Assembly (NCBI RefSeq): GCF_000974365.1
Contig: NZ_BAZW01000001.1
Location: forward strand, 273,448 to 337,447
Origin: Geofilum rubicundum JCM 15548
Lineage (GTDB): Bacteria > Bacteroidota > Bacteroidia > Bacteroidales > Marinilabiliaceae
Length of the DNA stretch: 64,000 nucleotides
Direction of reading: 5' to 3'
The notes beneath the pieces are model-generated. The model made no database searches and was not told the origin of the DNA. It was given only the letters and a program-made list of their open reading frames with translations. Within the stretch, counting starts at the first letter, position 1, and each line of letters begins with the position of its first letter. Position numbers and translations under genes: made by a program. Positions 18,582 to 27,100 of this stretch are shown here, in pieces.

Positions 18582-19175
18582 ATGGTTCAAATTGATGATA
18601 AATTGATTAGTCTGGATATTTTTGAGCGTCACTTTATTTGTGATTTGCCAAAATGTTTGGGGGCTTGTTGTGTAGAGGGAGAATCAGGCGCTCCTCTGGA
18701 AGATGAAGAGACCGCCATCCTTGAACGCATTTTTCCGGTCATTAAACCGATGTTGTCCAAAAAGGCTTTGGAGGAGATTGAGAAAACCGGGACCTGGGAA
18801 GTGGATGTGGATGGCGATAAAGTGACGCCCATTATTAATGGCAAGGAGTGTGTTTATACTTATTTTGATGACACGGGGGTGTGTAAGTGCAGCATCGAAA
18901 AAGCCTACAATGAAGGTTTAATTGATTTTAAGAAGCCCATATCCTGTCACTTGTATCCCATTCGGGTTACCAGATACAGCGACTTTGAGGCCATGAACTA
19001 CCACCAATGGCCCATTTGTGGACCGGCTAAAGTTTTGGGGGCAGAAATCGGGGTGCCCATTTATAAATTTTTGCAGGAGGCCATTACCCGCAAATACGGG
19101 GCGGCCTTTTATCATGAAATGGAAGAAGCCGATAAAATTTTAAAAGAGCGGGGGTCAGACGATTCAGATAATTGA
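18582..19175 (+). CDS. DUF3109 family cysteine-rich protein
   Basis: A 197-residue conserved protein of Bacteroidota, recognisable as DUF3109 by its order of cysteine motifs. CDLPKCLGACCVEGES is at about residues 21-36, the segment ECVYTYFDDTGVCKCSIEKA at about 89-108, and ISCHLYPIRVTRY near 119-131, with a last CGP at about 146. The spacing resembles YkgJ-type putative metal or Fe-S binding proteins, but the bound metal and function are unknown. The C-terminus is a charged helix. No signal peptide or membrane helix is seen, so it should be cytoplasmic. It lies 77 bp after the gpmI stop, behind a terminator, and has no clear partner. Confidence 0.85.
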   Translation: MVQIDDKLISLDIFERHFICDLPKCLGACCVEGESGAPLEDEETAILERIFPVIKPMLSKKALEEIEKTGTWEVDVDGDKVTPIINGKECVYTYFDDTGVCKCSIEKAYNEGLIDFKKPISCHLYPIRVTRYSDFEAMNYHQWPICGPAKVLGAEIGVPIYKFLQEAITRKYGAAFYHEMEEADKILKERGSDDSDN

Positions 19176-19277
19176 TATTTGTTTAAATTTGTCACCCTAA
19201 TTCGTCTTTGACGCTTTCTTACCAAAGACTGAAGAAACAGCAGTTTTTCTTATTGACACTAATTAATAACCGACAAG

Positions 19278-19988
19278 ATGGGACGCGCATTTGAATATAG
19301 AAAAGCCCGGAAGATGAAACGCTGGGGTAATATGGCCAAAACTTTTACCAAAATTGGAAGGGAAATCGTTATTGCCGTGAAAAGCGGTGGCCCTGATCCG
19401 GTGGCCAACCCGCGTTTAAGGGTGCTGATGCAGAATGCCAAGGCTGCTAATATGCCCAAAGAAAATGTGGAGCGAGCTATTAAGAAAGCTTCCTCTAAGG
19501 ATCAGGCAGACTATAAGGAAGTGGTTTACGAAGGGTATGGCCCCTTTGGTATTGCCATGATTGTTGAAACGGCCACCGATAATCCCACGCGTACGGTGGC
19601 CAATGTCCGGAGTTATTTTAACAAGAATAACGGCTCCCTGGGTACCACGGGCAGTGTGGATTATATGTTTGACCACAAATGTAGCTTTAAAGTGACCAAT
19701 AAGGAGGGGGTTGATGCCGAAGAGCTGGAATTAGAGCTGATCGATTTTGGCGTTCAGGAGGTTTTTGTAGAAGAGGATTACATCATGGTCTATGGTGAAT
19801 TCGAAGGCTTTGGACCCATTCAAAAGTATTTGGAAGAGAATGAATTCGAAATTTTGAATGCGGAATTTGAGCGCATTCCGCACGAGACGAAAACATTGAA
19901 TGAGGAACAGCAGGCGGCTATAGAAAAGTTGTTGGGTAAATTTGAGGAAGATGATGACGTGACCAATGTTTTTCATAATATGGCTTAG
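19278..19988 (+). CDS. yebC: YebC/PmpR-family protein
   Basis: A 236-residue member of the YebC/PmpR family, which was first described as DNA-binding regulators and has more recently been linked to relief of ribosome stalling. The N-terminal signature GRAFEYRKARKMKRWGNMAK and the helical KTFTKIGREIVIAVKSGGPDP are intact. The central NMPKENVERAIKKA, the GYGPFGIAMIVET strand and the C-terminal acidic domain (VQEVFVEEDYIMVYGEFE) follow. Length is typical. There is no nearby ruvC, which often accompanies yebC in other bacteria. A strong terminator follows. Confidence 0.93.
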   Translation: MGRAFEYRKARKMKRWGNMAKTFTKIGREIVIAVKSGGPDPVANPRLRVLMQNAKAANMPKENVERAIKKASSKDQADYKEVVYEGYGPFGIAMIVETATDNPTRTVANVRSYFNKNNGSLGTTGSVDYMFDHKCSFKVTNKEGVDAEELELELIDFGVQEVFVEEDYIMVYGEFEGFGPIQKYLEENEFEILNAEFERIPHETKTLNEEQQAAIEKLLGKFEEDDDVTNVFHNMA

Positions 19989-20043
19989 AATCTGTTTAAA
20001 ACAAATGCCCGCTTTTCGGGAAATCAAGCTGTGAGTGTTCGGT

Positions 20044-20075
20044 AAAAACCCCTTTAAAAAAGGGGTTTTTTGTTT
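20044..20075 (+). terminator. Terminator after yebC
   Basis: AAAAACCCCTTT pairs with AAAGGGGTTTTT around an AAA loop, then T and TTTG. Confidence 0.88.
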
Positions 20076-20162
20076 GTCTTGGGTGCTGATTTTGCTATAT
20101 TGCAATGTCTATGCCTGTTTTGGGATAAGTGTTTTTGCAAGGACTAATGGTATAAAAATTTT

Positions 20163-20555
20163 ATGGGGAAGCGTTATTTTAAGCGTTCGGCGTGGGTGTC
20201 CGGACTCAGACTGGTTGTTGTTATGGTTTTGCTGGGGGCTTGTCAGACCAGTCGAAAACCCAGTGTTTCGGTGGAGGAACAGGTGCAGGATTCTTATGAA
20301 CGCTACGTGCTGTTACTCGATGCGGGTGTCACCTCCATGATGGAGCTTAAATTGGTGGATGGCCAGGTGGAGGGGGAGATTTCCAGACCAACCGACGCGG
20401 ATTTGGAAGCGTTTTTTTTGCTTTATACCGAGCATCCCTTGTGTGAGGATAGTGAAGATGAAGCGGCTGTGGTGGCTTGTTTGGTGGAGATATTGAAAGA
20501 AAAGGGCTGTGTGCGCCTGGCTACCTGTGCCGATTGTATTTATTTCTGCGACTAA
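20163..20555 (+). CDS. Small putative lipoprotein, C-terminal cysteine cluster
   Basis: A 130-residue protein with a lipoprotein signal: positive start (MGKRYFKRSAW), hydrophobic stretch and lipobox LLGAC, placing the lipidated Cys at about residue 27. The mature part is acidic and mostly helical in appearance. Its last ~40 residues hold a cluster of cysteines (LCEDSED, VACLVE, KGCVRLATCADCIYFCD), which suggests disulfides in the periplasm or at the surface. I do not recognise the family. It precedes the dipeptidase gene by 13 bp and may share its transcript. An overlapping frame from 20035 is a shadow. Confidence 0.68.
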   Translation: MGKRYFKRSAWVSGLRLVVVMVLLGACQTSRKPSVSVEEQVQDSYERYVLLLDAGVTSMMELKLVDGQVEGEISRPTDADLEAFFLLYTEHPLCEDSEDEAAVVACLVEILKEKGCVRLATCADCIYFCD

Positions 20556-20568
20556 TAATGCAAGATAT

Positions 20569-21928
20569 ATGGATGATTTAAAGACTTATATTGCTGATAA
20601 TCAGCAGAGATTTTTGGACGAGCTTTTTGAATTGATACGCATTCCTTCCATCAGTTCAGAAAGTAAGCATCGGCCCGATATGTATAGAGCGGCCGAGCAG
20701 TGGAAAAAGATTCTTTTAGACGGTGGTGCCGACAAGGCCGTTGTTATGGAAACAGCGGGTAATCCGGTGACCTATGGCGAGAAAGTTCTGGATGCGTCGT
20801 ATCCCACTGTGTTGGTATACGGACACATGGATGTGATGCCGGTTGATCCGCTCAATCTCTGGGATACCGACTTTTGAACCGGTTATCAAAGCGGGGAAGA
20901 TATTCGCCAGAGGCGCCGATGACGACAAGGGGCAGGCCTTTATGCACGCCAAGGCTTTTGAGTATCTGGTGAAGAACGACTTGCTCAAGTGCAATGTCAA
21001 ATTTTTGATTGAGGGAGAAGAGGAGATAGGATCCCCCAATTTGCCTGCTTTTTGTGAGGCCCATAAAGAGATGCTTAAAGCCGATATTATTCTGGTCTCT
21101 GACACTTCCATTATTGCAAAGGATATTCCATCGGTGACTACGGGATTGCGTGGTCTGGCCTACTGGGAAGTTGAAGTGACCGGTCCCAACCGGGATCTGC
21201 ATTCGGGGCTTTTTGGAGGTGCTGTTGCCAATCCCATCAACGTCTTGGCGAAGATGATTGCTGCCATGACGGATGAGAATAACCACATTACCATCCCCGG
21301 CTTTTATGACGATGTGATTGAAGTCAGTCAGGAAGAGCGCGCATTAATGGCAAAGGCCCCATACAATGAGGAGGCCTATAAAAAGGCCATTGATGTGGCT
21401 GAATTGTCGGGTGAAGCCGGTTACACCACCAATGAGCGAACGGGCATTCGTCCCTCTTTTGATGTGTGTGGTATTTGGGGCGGTTATACCGGAGAAGGTG
21501 CCAAAACGGTGCTGCCTTCCAAGGCCTTTGCCAAAATATCCACCCGCCTGGTACCCAACCAGGACCATGAAAAAATCGCAGAAATATTTAAGTCGCATTT
21601 TGAAAAAATGGCGCCAGCTTCCGTCCAGGTAAAAGTCACCACTTTACATGGAGGTCAGGGCTATGTCTGTCCCATAGATATCCCCGCCTATCAAGCTGCA
21701 GAGAAGGCCTATGAAAAAGTCTACGGCCAATTGCCCGTGCCGGTTCGCAGTGGTGGCAGTATTCCCATTATTTCCAGTTTTGAGGATATTCTGGGCATGA
21801 AATCGGTTTTGATGGGGTTCGGATTGGAGTCAGACGCTATCCATAGTCCCAATGAAAACTTTCCTGTCGAGCAGTTCCTAAAAGGTATCGAAGCCATCAG
21901 TTGGTTTTATCACCATTATAAAGGATAG
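20569..21928 (+). CDS. M20-family dipeptidase, one frame break
   Basis: A zinc dipeptidase of the carnosinase/PepV-like M20 group. ATG 20569 gives MDDLKTYIADNQQRFLDELF. The first metal motif is YGHMDVMPVDP (about residues 85-95), then ARGADDDKGQ (about 117-126), the catalytic EGEEEIGSPN (about 150-160), and the lid dimerisation domain with DLHSGLFGGAVANPIN. The C-terminal half carries the last metal region. The frame stops at 20874-20876 (GACTTTTGA). Removing one T gives TDFEPVIKAG; adding two bases (CC) gives TDPFEPVIKAG, closer to relatives. This is the only break in the window not fixed by a single added base. The repaired length is about 452 residues. It is convergent with asnB across a shared terminator. 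Confidence 0.88.
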
Positions 21929-21934
21929 AAAAAA

Positions 21935-21990
21935 GGAAATCCGGAGAAAGTCACCACCAGGTATAATAAGTGACTTTTCCGGATTTCTCA
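21935..21990. terminator. Bidirectional terminator between the dipeptidase and asnB
   Basis: GAAATCCGGAgAAAGTCAC pairs with GTGACTTTTCCGGATTTC (about 18 bp, one bulge) around a 15-nt loop, with A-rich 5' and T-containing 3' flanks suited to both strands. Confidence 0.85.
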
Positions 21991-22038
21991 GGTTTAGGAA
22001 ACGGAACGGTTTAGGACGGTTCTTTTTTATTCCCTAAG

Positions 22039-23625
22039 TTATTCCCCGCTCTTGCCATAGTTCGGAAGTATTCTGGCACTGGGGTCGTTGACATTACAGT
22101 TTTCCCATTCTTTATTGGGCATCCAAAAGTCTTTAATCATTTCCGCACGTCCCGGGAAGTGACTTTCAAAAATGTCCCGGTACATCAGGGATTCTTTAGA
22201 GAATGGAGTGGCATGTGGATACTTTTCTTTGGCTGCTTCTAAATCTGCGTCGGTGTAAATCTCTTCTGCGTAGGCTTTCAGATAATCCACCACGCTATGT
22301 CCTACGGCATCTGAAAAGGCCGCCTTTTCGCGGTATAAAATGTTTGTCGGCAGGTAATCCCCTTCAAATGCCTTACGGAGCAAGTATTTGCCGATGCCTG
22401 AAAAGTTCATTTTCTTTTCTGGATCAATGGCCATGACGTATTTTACAAACTCCAGATCACCAAAGGGAACCCTTGCTTCCAGTCCGTGCACGGAGATACA
22501 GCGGTCTGCCCGCAGCACATCATACATATAAAGCTCACGCAGTCTTTTTTCTGCTTCTTTTTGGAAAGCCTCTGCGCCCGGTGCAAAGTCGGTGTATTTA
22601 TAGCCGAAAATTTCATCAGCGATTTCTCCGGTCAGCAGTACCTTTACCTCGGTATTTTTGGCGATGTATTCACACAAGAGATACATGCCCATGGAGGCAC
22701 GAATGGTTGTGATGTCCCACGTCTCCGTACTGTATATTAAAGTGCTGAGCGAATCAAAGATCTGTTGTTTGGTAAACAATACCTCTGTATGGTCGGTTTT
22801 CAGATAGTCGGCCACAATGCGGGCATATTTGGTGTCGATGGGGCCATCTTCGATGCCTACAGCAAAAGTTTTGATGGGCTTATCGGTTAGTCTCGCAGCA
22901 ATGGCACAAACCAGACTGGAGTCCAATCCCCCACTGCACAGAAAGCCCACCGGAGCATCTGCGTCCATACGTTTTTCCACCGATTTGGTAAACAGCTCGT
23001 TGATCTTTTCAAAGATGACTTCCTGTTCATCATCGTGAAATTTTTCCACCGTGGCAATGTCGGTATACTGGATCATTTTTTCGCCATCGTAGCAATAGCC
23101 CGGGGGAAAAGGGTGGATCTCGTCACAGATACGGTGAAGACTTTTCATCTCACTCGAAAAACATATGTTTTTCTGCTTGTCGTAGCCGTAAAACAAAGGC
23201 CGAATGCCTATAGGATCACGGGCTGCGAAATATTTCTTTTCAACATCATCATAAATGACACACACAAATTCGGCATCCAGCGCCTGGGCCATTCCAACGA
23301 TGCCTTTCTCCATAAAAAGGGGAAGAATAACCTCGCAATCACTTTCCGATTGGAAGGAGAAGGTCGCTTCGTAATCTTTTCGCAATTGTCTGAAGTTATA
23401 AACTTCACCGTTGCATACCAGGTGGATATTATTATAACTGAGGGGTTGATTGCCGGCATCTGAAAGATCCATAATTTTTAAACGATGAAAGCCCATCCAG
23501 CCTTCATTTCCAAAGTCTCTGATAACGGTGTTGTCGGGCCCTCTGTACTGAATCTTTTTGAAATCATGGGCCATGTCAAGCTTCAGCTTTTTGTCCCCTC
23601 CGGTATAAACTGCAAATCCACACAT
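22039..23625 (-). CDS. asnB: Asparagine synthase B (glutamine-hydrolysing)
   Basis: A 528-residue enzyme making asparagine from aspartate, ATP and glutamine. The N-terminal glutaminase domain begins MCGFAVYTGG with the nucleophile Cys2. It includes YRGPDN, GFHRLKIMDLS and the CNGEVYN loop (about residues 112-118). The synthetase domain has the PP-loop SGGLDSSLVCA near 238-248 and the later YKYTDFAPG and ARVPFGDLEFVK blocks. All catalytic features are present and the length is slightly below E. coli AsnB. It is divergent from gltB across a 551-bp regulatory region and convergent with the dipeptidase, and it forms a nitrogen block with gltB, gltD and glnA. Confidence 0.96.
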   Translation of the reverse strand: MCGFAVYTGGDKKLKLDMAHDFKKIQYRGPDNTVIRDFGNEGWMGFHRLKIMDLSDAGNQPLSYNNIHLVCNGEVYNFRQLRKDYEATFSFQSESDCEVILPLFMEKGIVGMAQALDAEFVCVIYDDVEKKYFAARDPIGIRPLFYGYDKQKNICFSSEMKSLHRICDEIHPFPPGYCYDGEKMIQYTDIATVEKFHDDEQEVIFEKINELFTKSVEKRMDADAPVGFLCSGGLDSSLVCAIAARLTDKPIKTFAVGIEDGPIDTKYARIVADYLKTDHTEVLFTKQQIFDSLSTLIYSTETWDITTIRASMGMYLLCEYIAKNTEVKVLLTGEIADEIFGYKYTDFAPGAEAFQKEAEKRLRELYMYDVLRADRCISVHGLEARVPFGDLEFVKYVMAIDPEKKMNFSGIGKYLLRKAFEGDYLPTNILYREKAAFSDAVGHSVVDYLKAYAEEIYTDADLEAAKEKYPHATPFSKESLMYRDIFESHFPGRAEMIKDFWMPNKEWENCNVNDPSARILPNYGKSGE

Positions 23626-23677
23626 GGTTTGATGTTTTTAAATAGTTAATTATAATGATTAGAAACAAAATACGATA

Positions 23678-23685
23678 CAAAAGTA
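23678..23685 (-). promoter_or_regulatory. -7 promoter box for asnB
   Basis: CAAAAGTA on the plus strand reads TACTTTTG on the minus strand. CAAG at 23705-23708 (CTTG on the minus strand) lies 19 bp further upstream as a near -33 box. The start codon is 52 bp downstream. Confidence 0.65.
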
Positions 23686-23963
23686 ACGAACTGTTATGAA
23701 AAAACAAGCAATTGTGACAGAATGTTGCAAAAAATTTCAAAAATATGTCTTTTTGATATTCTGGTGTTGGTCTAACCTTTGTCAAAAAACGTCCCTATGT
23801 CTCAGCCATAAAGGGTTTTGTATTGTTTATGCTTAAAGCGTCATGAATTTGGCGCAAATAAAAATTCTTTTCTGGAATTGTTATTTTAGCAGAATACGGG
23901 TGTTAAAGAATTAAAAATGTCGCAAAAAGAACGATAAAAGTTTTAAAGTGTAAATTTTATATT

Positions 23964-23971
23964 TACTTTTG
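23964..23971 (+). promoter_or_regulatory. -7 promoter box for gltB
   Basis: TACTTTTG, an exact match, with TTTA at 23942-23945 as a possible -33 box (18-bp spacer). It implies a leader of about 200 nt before the gltB ATG. Confidence 0.62.
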
Positions 23972-24035
23972 TGTTGTTTTAATACTTGTTAAGCGTAGTT
24001 TGTCTTAATGGGAGTCGAAATGAATATTCCTTCCC

Positions 24036-24128
24036 GGGCGAGAGCCCTCTCTTGCTTCAGAAAAAAAATAAAACAGAGTAATAAACCAGGTGTAAGACTC
24101 TGACAATGGTGAATGGGATTGCTGTCAG
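24036..24128 (+). promoter_or_regulatory. Structured 5' leader of gltB with competing stems
   Basis: Within the predicted leader I see three inverted repeats. A GGGC-GAGA-GCCC hairpin lies at 24036-24047. CAGAGT (24074-24079) can pair with ACTCTG (24097-24102). CTGACA (24100-24105) can pair with TGTCAG (24123-24128). The last two stems share bases 24100-24102, so they cannot both form. This resembles an attenuator or riboswitch expression platform, but it matches no family I know and short stems can arise by chance. Confidence 0.4.
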
Positions 24129-24176
24129 GATGGATGAAAGGTTAGGGTTTTACAAAGCCAGAAAATTATTTTAAGT

Positions 24177-27100
24177 ATGAAAATGCGACAACGATTGCCT
24201 AAAGCTCAGGGGATGTATGATCCGGCCAACGAGCATGATAACTGTGGAATTGGGTTTGTGGCCAATATAAAAGGGGAGCAATCCAGTGAGATTGTACGCC
24301 GTGGGCTGGAAGTGTTGGTGAATATGACCCATAGAGGAGCCGAGAGTTCTGATAATAAGTCAGGTGATGGAGCCGGGATCTTGATGCAGTTGCCGCACGG
24401 TCTTTTCGCTGGTTTTGGTTTGAACTTGCCTGCTGCTGGTAAATATGGTTCCGGATTAATTTTTCTTCCCCGCAATGAAAAGGAAGGGATGGCTTGCGTG
24501 GATGAATTGAACCGCCAGCTTGAAAGTGAAGGTTTGGAATTGATAGGGTACAGAGATGTACCTGTCAACAATAAGGTTCTGGGTGAAATTGCCAAAAGCA
24601 ATGAGCCGGTTGTCAAGCAGGTTTTTGTTCAGGGACAATATGAACAGGACGTGCTGGAGCGCAAACTGTTTATCGCGCGAAAGGTGACGGAAAACAAAAT
24701 TCGTCAGTCCTCGCTCAAGCAAAAGGAGCATTTTTACATTGTGTCTCTTTCCAGTAAAATATTTATATATAAAGGAATGCTAACGCCCGAACAATTGGGC
24801 GATTACTACCTGGATCTGAGAAATCCCGCTATCGCCAGTGCCATTGCCCTGGTGCATTCGCGTTTTAGTACCAATACCTTTCCAACATGGGATTTGGCAC
24901 AGCCTTTTCGCATGATGGCCCACAATGGAGAGATCAATACCATTAAGGGTAACCGTTTGTGGATGCAGGCCCGGGAAGGTTTGCTGGAGTCTGATTTGTT
25001 TGGTGAAGATTTGAAGAAATTGTTTCCGGTGATAGAGCCGGGCAAGAGTGACTCTGCATCGCTCGACAACGTCCTGGAGTTTCTGTTCATGACCGGCCGC
25101 ACTTTGCCGCATGCCTTAACCATGTTGATTCCGGAGTCGTGGAACGACAAGAATCCCATTCCGCCCAGTCTGAAAGCTTATTACGAGTATCACAGTACCA
25201 TCATGGAGCCATGGGATGGTCCGGCCTCCATTGTGTTTTCCGATGGTCGTTTTATTGGAGGAACGCTCGATCGCAACGGTTTGCGCCCCTCGCGTTACGT
25301 GATCACCAAAAACAATATGATCGTAATGGGTTCTGAAGTGGGGGTACAGACCTTCCCGGCTGAGGAGATTGTGGTCAAAGGCCGTTTACGGCCCGGAAAA
25401 CTGTTGCTGGTGGATACGCAGTTGGGAATTATTATTCCGGATGAGGAGACCAAGTCGCAGTTGTCACGTCTTCACCCCTATGAAAACTGGTTAAGAGATA
25501 ACCGGATCAGCATGAATGATATTGAAGTGAAACAAAGGGTTTCTTCTTCTTTGGGCGATAAGTTTAACACCTACTTAAAGGCTTTCGGTTATAATAAGGA
25601 AGATTTTGAGCAAATTATTTTTCCGATGGCCATGACTGCCAACGAACCGGTTGGTTCGATGGGCAATGACACGCCCATGGCTGCGGTATCCGGAAAGCCT
25701 CAACGCATGTTTTCCTATTTCCGACAGCTCTTTGCGCAGGTAACCAATCCGGCCATTGACCCTATTCGGGAAGGTCTGGTAATGGCTTTGACCAGTTATA
25801 TTGGTTCGGTTTCTAAAAACCTGTTGACCGAAACTCCTGCTCAGTGCCGTTCCATTAAGTTTGCTTCACCTGTGGTAACCAATACCGATTTGGGTAAGAT
25901 TAAAGATTACCGCCGGGAGGAATTTACGCATGTGACGATTCCCATGACTTATAAGGTCAGTGAGGGGGGAAAGGGGCTTAAAGCTGCCGTTGATGCCATT
26001 TGCAAAGCGGCCGAAAAAGCAGTGGATGATGATAAAAATTACGTGATTTTAAGTGACCGGAATATTTCAGCGGATGAGGCTGCCGTGCCTTCTTTGCTGG
26101 CTACTTCTGCGGTTCATCATCATTTGGTGAAAGCCAAGAAACGGATGCAAATCGGTTTGATTGTAGAGACCGGCGAGGCCCGCGAGGTGATGCACTTTGC
26201 ACTGCTTTTGGGCTATGGTGCCAGTGTTATTAATCCCTATGTCTGTTTTGCTGCCATTGATGAGATGGTTAAGCAGGGAAAAATAAAAATGGGATACGAT
26301 GAGGCGCGTGAAAACTACATAAAATCGGTTAACAAAGGTTTGATGAAGGTGCTGTCTAAAATGGGTATTTCAACGCTGAGAAGCTACCATGGCGCACAAA
26401 TTTTTGAAGCTGTTGGGGTCGCCCGTGAAGTAATAGAGCCTTATTTTACAGGTACTTCTTCACGCATTGGCGGGGTTGGTTTTGATGAAATTGCCCGTGA
26501 AGCAGCGATGTTTCATGAGGCCGCCTTTGATGAGCTTCAGGAAGAAGGGCCTTTTGAAAATTTTGGTGCATACTCGTTTAGAAAAAAGGGTGAGAAACAT
26601 GGTTGGAATCCTGAAACCATTGGTTTATTGCAGTGGGCCACTTCCGAAAACGATTATGCCAAATTCAAAGAGTACTCGCAAAGGGTGGATGAAGACAATC
26701 GGACGCCTTTGTTTTTGCGCGGCTTTTTGAAGGTGAAAAAAGGTGTATCCATTGATATTAAAGAAGTAGAGCCTGTTGAAGCTATAATGCGTCGTTTTGT
26801 GACCGGTGCTATGTCGTACGGCTCCATTTCAAAGGAGGCCCACGAGGCCCTGGCTCTGGCTATGAATAAGATTGGTGGACGAAGCAATACCGGCGAAGGT
26901 GGTGAAGATGCCAGCCGTTTTAAGTCCAAAGCCCGTAGTGCCATTAAGCAGGTGGCCAGTGGGCGTTTTGGGGTTACCAATAACTATCTGGTGAATGCCG
27001 ATGAATTGCAGATAAAGGTGGCTCAGGGCGCTAAGCCCGGAGAAGGTGGTCAGTTACCCGGTTATAAAGTCGATAAGATCATAGCTCATTTGCGCAGTTC

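Noticed and set aside
23972..24176. Known glutamine-type riboswitch before gltB
   Set aside because: I cannot match the conserved core of glutamine or other nitrogen-related riboswitches; only simple stems are visible.
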